Below, one piece after another: positions 35,419-45,772 of a stretch of DNA of 64,000 bases. The number at the start of each line of letters is the position of its first letter. Position 1 is the first letter of the stretch. Location: positions 4,030,001 to 4,094,000 of the forward strand of contig NC_079232.1 in assembly GCF_028502605.1 (NCBI RefSeq), read 5' to 3'. Position numbers and translations under genes: made by a program. Source of the DNA: Trichoderma breve. Lineage: Eukaryota; Ascomycota; Sordariomycetes; Hypocreales; Hypocreaceae. The notes beneath the pieces were generated by a model, which had not been told where the DNA came from, did no database searches, and saw only the letters and a program-made list of their open reading frames with translations.

Positions 35419-35443
35419 GCAGCGCAGCGCAGTGCAGTGCAGT
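35419..35443. repeat. GCAGC/GCAGT pentamer array
   Basis: Two GCAGC followed by three GCAGT pentamers, ending in GG. A shorter copy (TGCAGTGCAGTGG) recurs near 36721. Confidence 0.7.
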
Positions 35444-38400
35444 GGACTCAACTTCGATGGGCTCCATGCGTCCATCCGCGGCCCTCGCATTTCGAGCCCC
35501 CATCCATCAGAACGGCTACTGTGCATGGACTGGACTAAACCAGAGTCCCCTCCCATGCCGTCAGCCGTTCTCAGTGAAATTACCTGACTAATAGATGGCA
35601 ATTTACAGTCCGGTCTCCCTGTATGCTATGCACCAAAGCAATACGCAGCGCACCCACGCACACCTGAGGCTGGAGGGAGCGCTTGTAGCGGAACTGCCGA
35701 GTCCGGGATGCTGGTGCTGGTACATGTAAGTACAGTACTAATGCTCGTACGAGTACTTGTACTTCTCGCTTGTTGGCGACGCCGCTTTGCCTTGTCTCTC
35801 TTTTGTCTGACTCGCACCCGCTCGCACACGAGATGAGACGGGATGTGGAAAAAAAAAGTAATTTGTTATCATATTTTCTCCGAGCCGAGCGTAAGAGTAA
35901 AAAAAAGGGAAAAAGAAACAAAATTAGACCCGTAAGCCCTTACCGTCGTGTCGGTAACAGGTCGTCATCGCCCGTTGGCCGCTTGCGGGATGCTGCCGGC
36001 TTGTGAAATCCTTCAGCTGAGCCGCACAAACGTTCCATAGCTGCAACTTTGGCAGCAAACCTGCGTTGATGTGCGATTTCCGCCTCGATAATACCTCGAC
36101 CCATACCCAAGTTTTTTTGCAATGCGCACTCCCCCCTCTCTCCGCCAAGCTCCGGCTTCTGCACTCCGTTTCTGCCGCAGCCTGCAAGGCGCGCTTCTTT
36201 GGGTACGACAGGTGCATGTACTTGTTACCTGCACGAACCTTGCTAGATGCGCACACCCGCAAGTACCTCTTCATTCTGGTGCTGGTACATGCTGTCCTGG
36301 TGGCGCCCGCCAATGTCCTGTCAACTTTCTCACCGCCCTTGTTTCTCAACTCTCCCTCCGTTTTCTCTTCTCTCTTCTGCATGTGTACAGTTTCCTCTCC
36401 GTCAACTTGGACCCATGGGAGCTGTCAGAAAAGGGAAACCTACCATTTTCTCTCTTTCCACGCCTTACTCATGTTGGGCAATCGACTGCTGGCCACGCTG
36501 GTCCCTCCCTTGAAATCCACGCCGGGGTTCCACTCTTTGCTTTTCCGTCTAAGGCGATCTGCTGTCTCTCGATGTAACAGCCGGTAGCCGCTGGTCCAAT
36601 CCGCAATCCGAACCCCCAACCCGCTCAAAGCACGTCGAAGCTGCAGCGGGGTTTTTGGCGAGGACGGTGAACCATGTTCCAGTTTGTTAGCCCGGGCAGG
36701 GCCATGGGACAAGCCCGCAATGCAGTGCAGTGGTGGTTGCCAGTACGAGCACGATACGTGTACGAGGACTAGGAGGCCAAGTTTGGTGGCGTTCCTGTTT
36801 GCAGTCCTGATTTTCCTGATTCCTGGCTTCCTTGTCCTTCACATGTCTCGGCTCGAAATCATTCAGCCTCTTCTTAGCTCCGGCTGCCTGTCAGCATCAG
36901 GTACACTTTGCTCCGTCCCAAGCACGCTCTCCCGGCTGCCGCACAGGCGGGTAGGCGTGCATGAGACGCATACCTGCTGCGAGCTAGCTCTTCAAACATC
37001 GTACCATGGCCATAATAACCGGACACACCTCCACACCTCAAGGGCGGGGGTCTTCCAGAGGTCGTCGTCCGGCTCCGATGCCGTCGTTGACCGCATGATT
37101 AGTAGAGAGAGACCTTTGATTCTCCTCATCTCTCCTCCTAGGCACAATGCTTGGTGCTCCGCAAAATTAGTGACTCAGGCTATTCAGATGGTGAGAATGA
37201 CTTGTACGGGAGTCACTAACACAGGCCGTGATGCGCTAGCACTCGCCCTCCTCCTTCTCCTCCTACAGAAGATGGAACCCGCAGTTTAATTTCGGAAGGG
37301 AGACGGCCTAGAGTCGCAATAATGGCCTAGTATTGCGGCCTCACAGCCTAGGCTTGCTCCCTTTGAAAATACGAGATGATACAGGGACAGTTGCCCGCAT
37401 TCCCATGACAGCTGTCTTCTCCCCATCTTAGTTTTACCAGGGTGGACATGTTGTGTTCCCAATACTTCATCCTGTTTGTACGAGTACATGTATGAGTGTC
37501 TTGTGCAAGTAACCAAGCAACCAAGTAAGCCTTGAATCCTTGAATCAGCACAGGTTACATGACACACTGCTTTCCCAAGGCCTTGGCTCGGGATTTCCCA
37601 CCGACCACCCGTGTCCACTCGTGTGACGCTTTCGTAAAGAGCCCAAGAAGCCCAGAGGGTGTGGGTTAGACGCCTAGGTTCACAGAGCGCCGCAGCATTT
37701 CCCTGTTTGAAATACGTGTTATACGGCCCGGAGAATGACATGCACCAATGGATTATATTAAGCTGACAGTGTTTAATCTAATTGACAGCCGAACGGGCCG
37801 AGACAAGCAAGTTTGCTGGCAATATGGTCCCCGAAGCAAAACACATTTGATGCTTGACTCGCATCTATACGCAGACACCCCGTCTTACGAATCAGAAAAA
37901 ACGAAAACCTAAAACCCCCAGAACGGGCGTAAAATCCAAGATCGGGGGGAGCCCAAAAGGCGTTTGGATTTAGGCGGGTAACGGGACGGAAATGGCCGTC
38001 CTTTGCTTGGCCTGCAGGAAAGCCAGGCGATGCTTTTATCGGTGCGGGCTGCTTTGCTGATGTCTCCTTGCGTTGAGGTTGAGTCGTTGCTTTGCACTGG
38101 ATGTTTTGCATCTTTTGGCGCCTCACTTTTTTGCGTGTCTGTGTCTGTGTGTTATTGTTTTGGCAGGGGTGTTAGCTAATAGTATTGATGTGAGCTGGTG
38201 ACTACTAAGGTAAGCAGCAGCTGCTGTAGCTCCATGCCTGATTCTTTTCCTTTTTCATTCAGCATGAAGAGAGTAATGAATATTTCATACAAGGAAAATC
38301 TAATACTCTACCTAATATCATAGACTATGGAATATCTAGGTAAATAGAGGCTTCAGAAATCCGCGGATCAAAAAACTGCATGTCACGTCACAAACTCGTG

Positions 38401-38493
38401 CCCCACTTGGCAGGACCCCTCCATCGATCCTTCCCACTTGCTCGTCGCGGTGCGCGTCACTCAATTGGGCGTTTCTTTAATGGCCGCCCATAC

Positions 38494-38499
38494 ACGCGT
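38494..38499. promoter_or_regulatory. ACGCGT (MCB-type) box upstream of cdc45
   Basis: ACGCGT, the MluI cell-cycle box bound by MBF in ascomycetes, lies 460 bp before the cdc45 ATG. MBF drives replication genes at G1/S in yeasts, so the site fits the gene. A single hexamer can also occur by chance. Confidence 0.4.
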
Positions 38500-38958
38500 T
38501 TTCTAGCGCAAAAACATCATCGTGTGCTTCAAACATTCGAGCTCTTCAACAACAAAAAAAAAGCACAGCTTAAGCATCAGCGTCAGCATTTGCATCAGCA
38601 TCAGCATTTTGCTCGTAGCATTTTGTCTCTTGTTTGTTTCTTTTCCTTATTTTCCTCATTGATATGCTGCATCTGGTTTTTATTTCCATATTCCCTTCTC
38701 GCTCGGCTTGAACTTGGAACCAAAAGTCTTGGTACTAGATTCTTCATTGTGCTATGCGCCTTGGACCCGTGTCTAACGCCAGTTCCGTTTTCTGTCACGA
38801 CCAGGCCAGGATTGGGCGCGTTTCCGGAGTGATCACCTCCTATCCAGGAAACAAGAGAAAAGAAGCATTTACTTGCAGCTTTTATTCCATGCCGTTATTC
38901 CATCAATTGGGACTTCTATAAGTTTTGACACAGATATCCATACCCGCCGCCTCGAGCC

Positions 38959-41660
38959 ATGTATCTCCCACGTTCTCTGATATCCAAGCTCTACTCGCAC
39001 CTTCAAAACACTCGACATCCTCTCTCCCCGGCCGTCCTGATCCTCGTCGCGCTCGAACCGGATGCTCTCTGCGCTTGCCGTATCCTTACTCGCCTCCTCA
39101 AACATGACTACATTCCGCACAAGATCCAACCCGTCGCAGGCTACAATGACCTGGAGAAGGCCGGAAGGGAGCTTGTGGTCCCGATGATGGAGTCGCAGGG
39201 AGGCAGTGGAGGAGTTGTCGTCTGCCTCGGCGTTGGAGGCATGGTCGATCTTGGCCCGTTGCTGGGATTAGAACCTGAAGGTGAAGAGTCTCCCTACAGC
39301 GGCGTCGAAGTCTGGGTCTTTGATGCTCATAGGCCTTGGAACTTGGCCAATGTCTTTGGCGGCTTTCCTCTCGAGCCCCCGAATCAAGTATCGAGTTCAT
39401 ACCAGTCGAGGAGTCCGGCAGGAATCACAGGAGGCGCCATCAATCGATCATACAACTCAGGCAAGGGCGGCATCGTGGTGTTTGACGACGGTGATATTGA
39501 AGGGGACCTCATGACGGAGCGTGATGCGTATCTGGCGCTTCTGGATATGCCAGACATTGAGGAGCAGGGCGACGAGGACTCCAGCGAAGACGAGGACGAC
39601 GATGAGGCCCATTCTGGTCAAGAAGAGTCAGCCCATGCAGGACAGAAGAGAAAGAGCTTAAACGAGGACGAGTCTAGTGACGACGAGGAAGAGCCGCCTC
39701 GTCAGCGGCGACGAAGTAATTCCGTACGTCACCTAAGCGTCCCCCTGAATATCATTGTGTTGATGCATCTAACACTTCTTAGTCAAGTTCCATAGCCAGC
39801 TCTCCTCGCAGACCAAAGCCCAGAGGCCTACTGTCAATCCGAGATCCTGCAGTGCTGTCGAGCGACCCCGTCGAACCTCCATCAGGAGCCCAGCCTCCGC
39901 CAAAAGTTTCTGCCCGCACCCTGCGAAAGCGATTATTACGAATGCGACAAGATAAAGAAGCCGTCCTACACCAATACTACAGGATGGGATCGTCTTTTGC
40001 AGAACCCATCTCGTCCATGATGTACTCGTTGGCCTCCGAACTCGGTCGCGATGACAATGACCTTCTCTGGCTGGCTATAGTAGGAGTTACATCGATGGAG
40101 CTTTACGGACGGTCATCGGCGGGCGTCGCCGCCCCCGTCCGCTCTGGTGGAGGTGGGAGACCATCTGGGTGGTTTGGCGTGCGAGGTGCTCGCCTGCGAC
40201 AGCTCTTGCGAGATGAGGTCCGGAGGTTGAACCCACCAGAAATGACAAACGGAAAAGTTGCCCCTGAAAATAACGGCATCATACCAACCACGGCCAGGAA
40301 CCCTGAAGACACGGGCATTCGCCTGTCACCAGAGCCAAGGTTTCTTCTGATCCGCCACTGGAGTCTCTACGACAGCATGCTACACTCGCCATATCTCTTT
40401 TCCAGACTAAGAACCTGGAGCGAAGCGGGTATCAAGCGGCTTCACAAGCTTCTCGCCAAGATGGGAGTCAGCTTGGCGCAGTGCAAACAGAGCTATACGC
40501 ACATGGACATGATGCTGAAGCGCGAGCTGAGAGCAAAGCTTTTGAAGTACGGATCTCTATACAACTTGGACGAGATGGTCCCGGCGGTCGACACAGACGG
40601 CAAAGATCGAGCGGGAGCCAAGGATGGATGGGGCTTTGTCCGCAGCTGGGGCTGGCGTGCCACCCTCAGCGCTCAGGATGTTGGCGTTGTCATTGGTGCT
40701 CTGCTGGAGGTTGGACAACATGCTCAAACTTTGGAAACAACAAACGGAGGACCAAGCCAGGTGACCCGCGAGATGGAGGATGAGTCAGAGTTGGCTGCGC
40801 AGGGCGAGGAGTGGATTGGACGCTTCTGGGAAGCGTATGATGCATTGGAAAAGTGAGCTGCACTTATAAGTCCAATGTAGCAAAATGAAATTGATATGCT
40901 AACGAAATATGACAGTATTGATGCTCTCAAAGCCGGACTGCCGACGGCGCAATTCCTGCACCGCGCAATCTACCGAACAGGGACATCTCTCATTAACAAG
41001 AAGCAAATCAAGCATCTCCGTGCTTTCCGCATGTGCGTCGTCAAAGACGGCCCAGATGTTGCTCTCTTCACCCACCCAGCCGCCTTGACAAAACTGGCTC
41101 TCTGGATAGGAGAGGCTTTGGCTGAACAAGAAAAGGAATCCCAGGGAAAGCTGTCACATGGCGGTCGTGGAACACCCCTGGTAGTGGCGAGCCTAAACGA
41201 GAAGCGTGGAGTCTACATCGTCGTTGGTACTGGTGGTGGCGGAGGACCTGATAGCGTGTTTATGAACAAGGCTACTAAGCAAGAGAGGCAATCAAACAAA
41301 GAGGCCAAGGCAAAGAAGAAAGAGGAGGCGCGAAAGGCGAAGGAAAAAATTCGCGAAGAGAAGCGTGCGGCTAAACGAGCTGCGAACCAAGGCAACGACG
41401 ACAACGACGATGATGACGAACTGGAGACGGAATCTGAAGGGTCCGACTCTTCTGAATCGGAAGATGACTCGGATGACGAAGATGCTGAGAACGATAGAGG
41501 TTACGGCTTGAACAAGTTTGGCAACGCATTCCAGGAAGTCATCTCTGAGACGAGCGCGCGAGTCCGAATTGACAGCTTCGAGCACTCTGTCGTGGAAGTC
41601 AAGAAGGAGGATCTGGGAGGATTCCTCGAGAGTCTCAGTGAAAAGGCCGTGGTGGGTTAA
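38959..41660 (+). CDS. cdc45: Cdc45 DNA replication initiation protein
   Basis: Three exons, 38959-39723, 39783-40852 and 40916-41660, encode 859 residues. Cdc45 joins MCM2-7 and GINS to form the replicative CMG helicase. The opening MYLPRSLISKLYSHLQ and HPLSPAVLILVALEPDALCACRILTRLLKHDYIPHKI are diagnostic, and the DHH-like fold is indicated by VWVFDAHRPWNLANVF. An acidic linker with DSSEDEDDDEAHS and DESSDDEEE is followed by the basic PRQRRRSNS. The C-terminal half contains SFAEPISSMMYSLASELGRDDNDLLWLAIVG, HPAALTKLALWIGEAL and a second charged insert (Lys-rich then Glu/Asp-rich, about residues 730-800). Length is above yeast Cdc45 (650) because of these two inserts, as in other moulds. Confidence 0.95.
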
Positions 41661-42305
41661 TAGATGGTCGTGGACATGTGTTTGGCTTGAAGATGAGCGA
41701 CGTTCATGAGCTATTTCTCTGCGAGCGACGGGATTGACGAAAGGTATGTAGGAATGTTTGTTTATATAAATTTCTTTTTTATTTTTCAGGTGTTTTAGGG
41801 GAGAAAAGGGAAATCACACATCATATTGAATGGATGAAGGATCGGATGGGGGAGTTATGGGGAGCTGGTGGCTTGGGAGCGAAGAACCATGAGGTTGAGG
41901 GCATATTTTTGAAAGGATAGCTTTTTTGTTTTCTTCTCAAGGGGCTATACATATGGTTTCTTGTATGAGTTAATTGTATCGAATCACGCTTACTGTTTTT
42001 TCCGTTGACTTATACCTTGTCTGTGTTTTGGGTTGATTATACTAGATTGGATGATAGATGACAACGGCTGAGCAGCACGTTTATTTCTTGGAGCTTGACT
42101 CCTGCAATATTCACACTTCACGAGAGAAAAGTCTTAACATTCACATGACAAGGAGCAAGGTTTTGATTGACAATTCTTTTTTTCCGAGTTATCATGATTT
42201 ACGTACTCTCCATGCTAGATCAACCAGCTCCAACCCTTGTCGTGTTTCATTTCCATTTCATTCCTATTTTACCCAAAAACGAGAAGCTTCGTTTCTCATT
42301 CCACC
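41661..42305. other. Convergent 3' region, cdc45 / secreted protein
   Basis: 645 bp with no gene. The ORF at 42058-42336 lies across the terminal exon of the opposite-strand gene and is not supported. Confidence 0.5.
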
Positions 42306-43199
42306 TTACGCGTTGATAACTAATCAATCTCATTAGCACACTCTATTCTCGCCCACTTAAACAATTATAAGAGAGAATCATGGTTTAGACTTACCGATAT
42401 TGAGTCCATTGCTCTTAAAGCCCTGGTTCAACACAATAACAATGTCCTGACCGCCAACCATCTGCAGATCCTTCATAGTCTGCAGGGAAACGATCTGTGC
42501 CAACAAAGAGATCTGGCTGCCGACGCTCAGCTTGTCCAGGGAGCTGGCGTCCAGGACGCCGTCGAGGCCGAGAGTGTTGAGGGCGCCGGCGATGGCTGCG
42601 CTCAGAGCGTTGTTGCCGTTGTTGTTATTGTTATTGTTGTTATTGTTATGCTTTCCCTTGCCCTGGCCCTTGCCCTGGCCCTTGCCCTGGCCGTTGTTCT
42701 TGCCGTTGTCCTTGCCGTTTCCTTTTCCATTATCCTTGCCCTTGCCGTTGTCGGAGGCGGTTCCGTTGCCGACGGCGACGGCGGTGGTCTCAATGGCCGG
42801 GGCCGCGGAGGTGGTGGTAGCAGCAACGGTCGTAGCGGCGGCATCGGCGGCGGCAGCAGTGGTAGTGGCAGCAGCAGCGGTAGTGGTCGCCGCGGCATCA
42901 GTAGCCTTGGCATCGCCAGCCTTCTTGTCATCGCCAGCCTTCTTGTCCGTAGGCTTAGCAGCAGGAGGAGCAGCAGCAGGGGCCTCCTTCTTTCCGGCAG
43001 CGGGATCAGCCGCAGGAGGGGGAGCAGCCGTGTTGGCGTTGAGAGGGACCAGGTTGCGGGCAGCAATGGCGTTGATGGCATGGCCGAAGAGAGATCGGCT
43101 GTCTCGGGCCTGGACACCGGTGTTGGCGGTACCTGGCTGAGCCGGCAGAGCGGACGAAAGGCCGGCAGCGGCGAGAAGGAGAATTGAAGAAGGCTTCAT
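42306..43199 (-). CDS. Secreted Ala/Thr-rich protein with GQGK and poly-Asn tracts
   Basis: Two exons, 43199-42395 and 42319-42306, encode 272 residues. The first exon otherwise reads through into an intron, but a perfect donor (CG/GTAAGT) and acceptor (GATTGATTAG after GTGCTAATG) add a 14-nt exon that ends the protein in LNIVINA. Residues 1-19 are a signal peptide (MKPSSILLLAAAGLSSALPA). Then come an Ala/Pro/Lys region, Thr/Ala runs likely to be O-glycosylated, NGKGKDNGKG and GQGK repeats, and a run of ten Asn. The C-terminal 80 residues (ALSAAIAGALNTLGLDGVLD onward) look folded and are probably the conserved domain. No GPI signal is visible. Probably a cell-wall or extracellular protein of unknown function. 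Confidence 0.85.
42657..42692. repeat. 12-bp tandem repeat inside the secreted-protein gene
   Basis: Three copies of CTTGCCCTGGCC, coding GQGK on the minus strand, next to an Asn-coding GTT/ATT trinucleotide tract at 42609-42650. In-frame repeat tracts like these change length readily. Confidence 0.75.
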
Positions 43200-43417
43200 T
43201 TTGAATGATGTGATGAAATAAGAGAAGAAATGGTAAAAAGAAAGAAGAGTTTAAAGATTGGTTGGTATAAAATCGAGCAAAAGGTTTCAGTGAATCGAAG
43301 GAAACAGAGCACAGCTCTTGTTTAGGAAAAGAAAAGAATTGAATGTAAAGTGAGTGAAGCGCAGCGACCCTGAGGAGAAAAAGAGAAGAGACCAGAATGG
43401 GACGGAGAGAGGGCATG

Positions 43418-43424
43418 ATATATA
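43418..43424 (-). promoter_or_regulatory. TATA box of the secreted-protein gene
   Basis: ATATATA in context AGTATATATC on the minus strand, about 220 bp before the ATG, with a CT-rich leader between. Confidence 0.4.
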
Positions 43425-44683
43425 CTCTTGGGGAGAGGATGCCTCGGATGCTGCCGTACACAAGCTTTTTGCTCGTCTCATCTTCATCCGGAGCCCTGGT
43501 CGCCTAGCCATGGAGTCGTAACTTGTATGAGTCGTCAGCCCCTGAGACCGGATGTGATGGTATCCAGAGGCTACCTCTACGGAGGTGAGGGAGGAAGAGC
43601 CCCTGGTCTATCGGATGATTCGCTAGTTCTGATGACATATCGATCTCAGCTGATCGTCACAGCTCTCATGGCATCATGGGTGAGTGCCAGCAATCCCCAA
43701 AGCACAACCGTAAGCGAAAGTCTCATGAGTCGGGGAATATTAATGCGAAACGCGAATCGTCTCCCGGCAGAAGCTATAAAGCAACACTAAATCCAAGCTT
43801 AGCGCACCATAACCCAAGTAAAGTTCAAAACGCCATCACAGTAGGATCGAGGATAATGCGGGCGGTATAAGCTCAAACCGATGAACGTGAAGCGTCGCAG
43901 AATGACCAAAAGAGTAGCTGGATCTGGTAAGTGTCATTGTTTGGGGTAAGAAAAGCTTGGTCTTGATCCCACGTTTGAGACCGCGGGGCAAGTTTCACCC
44001 CCCTGGCGATTCTCAGACGCCAGATCGACCGGCAACAAACAAAGCCGCAGAACCCCAACAGTCTAGACGGCGGCAACGGAGGCAAAGGAAGAGCGTCGAT
44101 GTTGAAAGTGCCGTCTGGCTTGAGTCGCGCCAATGCGTCATGATGTTTGAAAGTTTCGGGGCGTTTCTCATATCGCCTTCCGAGGTTTATAAACCACGCA
44201 GAAACATAAACGGCTGGCCTGACTTGGGGGCCGCTCATACAGGGTTAACAATAAGGTTCCAAAATTAGCATTGACCCAGATGATTATGATTTGTGTGAAT
44301 ATGGTGCGGATGTTGCCTGTTGTGGTTTCAATTGTTCGCTGGGGTTAGTACCAGGGGCGCGGAACCGATGAACAAGCTTGTAAGCTAATAACAAAGGTTA
44401 TCCATTGAGTTCCAGCTTTGCAGCTCAAATGACTCTGCTCAGTAGATAGCACAGTTGTTTTCAGATCACTTGTGGAACGGGTAGTGCAACAACCAATCCT
44501 CTCGATATGTCGACTCGTCCTCTCTCGCGGATGTCAGCCTTGAGGGGCCGGCCTAATCGGAATAAAGAGAGGAGCTGTTGATCTCCGCATGCAGCACACA
44601 TTCACGGAACAGTATTCTGCCGAGATTTCGCATATTTGAAATTTTTTTCCTCTCTTTTTTTATTCATTTGGTGGTATCAATCG
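43425..44683. other. Intergenic
   Basis: About 1.2 kb holding the promoter of the secreted-protein gene and the 3' side of the small membrane-protein gene. Nothing else supported. Confidence 0.45.
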
Positions 44684-45037
44684 TCATCTGTTTGCCCTCG
44701 TCTTGTCATCCGTGGCGTGGAATCCAAGCCACTCTCCCAACATCCCTCCGGGTTTCGGTACGGGACACTCTCTCGTCATTCGCTCGGCTGCACGCTCAAT
44801 CTCGTCGTCTGTTGTCTGATTGAACTGCACAAGTCCGTCCTTTGTATCGACGTCCCTCCTCTTCCATCTCTTCCGTCGGCCGTTCTCGTCGACGATTATC
44901 TCTCCATCAGCGTACTTTATCCGCGGGACCGGGCATGGTAATAAGTGCGGTAGGGCCACAACGAAGAAGCTGGCAAGGACCGTCGTAGCGAAGAGTGACG
45001 AGGTCATTCGTGACCGTGGGTGCAGATGCGGCGGCAT
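44684..45037 (-). CDS. Small single-pass membrane protein
   Basis: Intronless, 117 residues from the first ATG (MPPHLHPRSRMTSSLF). The frame is open a few codons further but without an ATG. A basic, His/Arg-containing N-terminus precedes one hydrophobic helix (about residues 12-32, LFATTVLASFFVVALPHLLP). It is followed by CPVPRIKYADGEIIVDENGRRKRWKRRD and a charged C-terminus. A short basic N-terminus plus one membrane helix fits a mitochondrial inner-membrane or ER small protein. I recognise no family name. The ordered composition and intact frame argue for a real gene. Confidence 0.65.
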   Translation of the reverse strand: MPPHLHPRSRMTSSLFATTVLASFFVVALPHLLPCPVPRIKYADGEIIVDENGRRKRWKRRDVDTKDGLVQFNQTTDDEIERAAERMTRECPVPKPGGMLGEWLGFHATDDKTRANR

Positions 45038-45772
45038 GTTGGGCAATCCCTCGGCTGTCAGCGGGATTGATTGACTGTGGTGTTTGAGGCTGTAGATTTG
45101 ACACCAGCTGTTAGTTACCTATGCCGTTCCAACACCAGTGACATGTAGAGTATAGATGCATGTGTATGTAAGCATTGAAGACTCACAAGGTAATTGTCGC
45201 ATGTTCCCTCAAACCACGATGCGCATCCAATTGGAGGTTGGCAGTCCCAACTGCAGCTGGATATCGACAAGCTCAGCAGAAAAAAGGCGCCTGGTATGAT
45301 CGGCACAGACATTCGATTAGGTGTGCCCTCATTGGCTGCGCTGTTAGTGGGAGGTGGGAGCTTCCCGGAGCACCGGAGCAATATAATTCCACTGGTCCCA
45401 GAATCCCGGGCAGCTGCAAGTCCTTGCTGGAGCGCTAAAAAAACAGCCGCTGGAGTTGTGGGATAGCGATCAATCAGTGCTAGACATGAAGCGGGTTAGC
45501 GGCATGCCACTCTAATACTTCCGCCCGAAACGCAGCCGCATCTTGAACGCGATAGACTAAAGTGGTGATCCATTTTGAATCTTTGACTTCAATCTTTCAG
45601 CTGCGCCTCGCGTGACTCTGCCGCTTCCCACGCCAAACGGCGATTCTGCATTGCAACAACCTCTTTACCGCGACATGTTATAGCCATTTGTTATCTCTAT
45701 CCGATTATCGCACCAGCTTGACCGGCGCAACCCTCCTGTGGCGTCAGTCACCTTCTTTCGCTGCCGCCCATC
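45038..45772. other. Divergent promoter region, small membrane protein / ppg1
   Basis: 735 bp. The minus-strand frame 45115-45381 lacks support. No specific motif seen. Confidence 0.45.

Larger units (their letters stand above)
32582..38958. other. 6.4-kb gene-free region between methyltransferase and cdc45
   Basis: No supportable coding sequence despite many open frames; those at 34540-35135, 36066-36587 and 36684-37289 overlap equally open frames in other phases. The region holds simple repeats (33758-33780, 35351-35397, 35419-35443), several GTAC-rich palindromic tracts (34393, 35719-35763, 36743-36768, 37478-37492) and the cdc45 promoter with an ACGCGT box. It may include long 5' leaders or non-coding transcripts. 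Confidence 0.5.

Noticed and set aside
35351..35443. Tandem arrays as a CRISPR array
   Set aside because: Units are 5-6 bp with no spacers, and the genome is eukaryotic.
36066..36587. Overlapping 173- and 151-residue plus-strand frames
   Set aside because: Three plus-strand frames are open at once, a sign of stop-poor pyrimidine-rich DNA rather than coding.
36684..37289. 201-residue plus-strand frame in the gene desert
   Set aside because: Mixed Cys/His/Ser composition with no domain, overlaps other open frames, and starts within repeat-derived sequence.
42532..43187. Long plus-strand frames opposite the secreted-protein gene
   Set aside because: They are antisense shadows of the Ala/Thr and GQGK repeats; the minus strand has the signal peptide and proper splice sites.
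44684..45046. Upstream start for the small membrane protein at 45046
   Set aside because: The codon there is TTG; the first ATG is at 45037.
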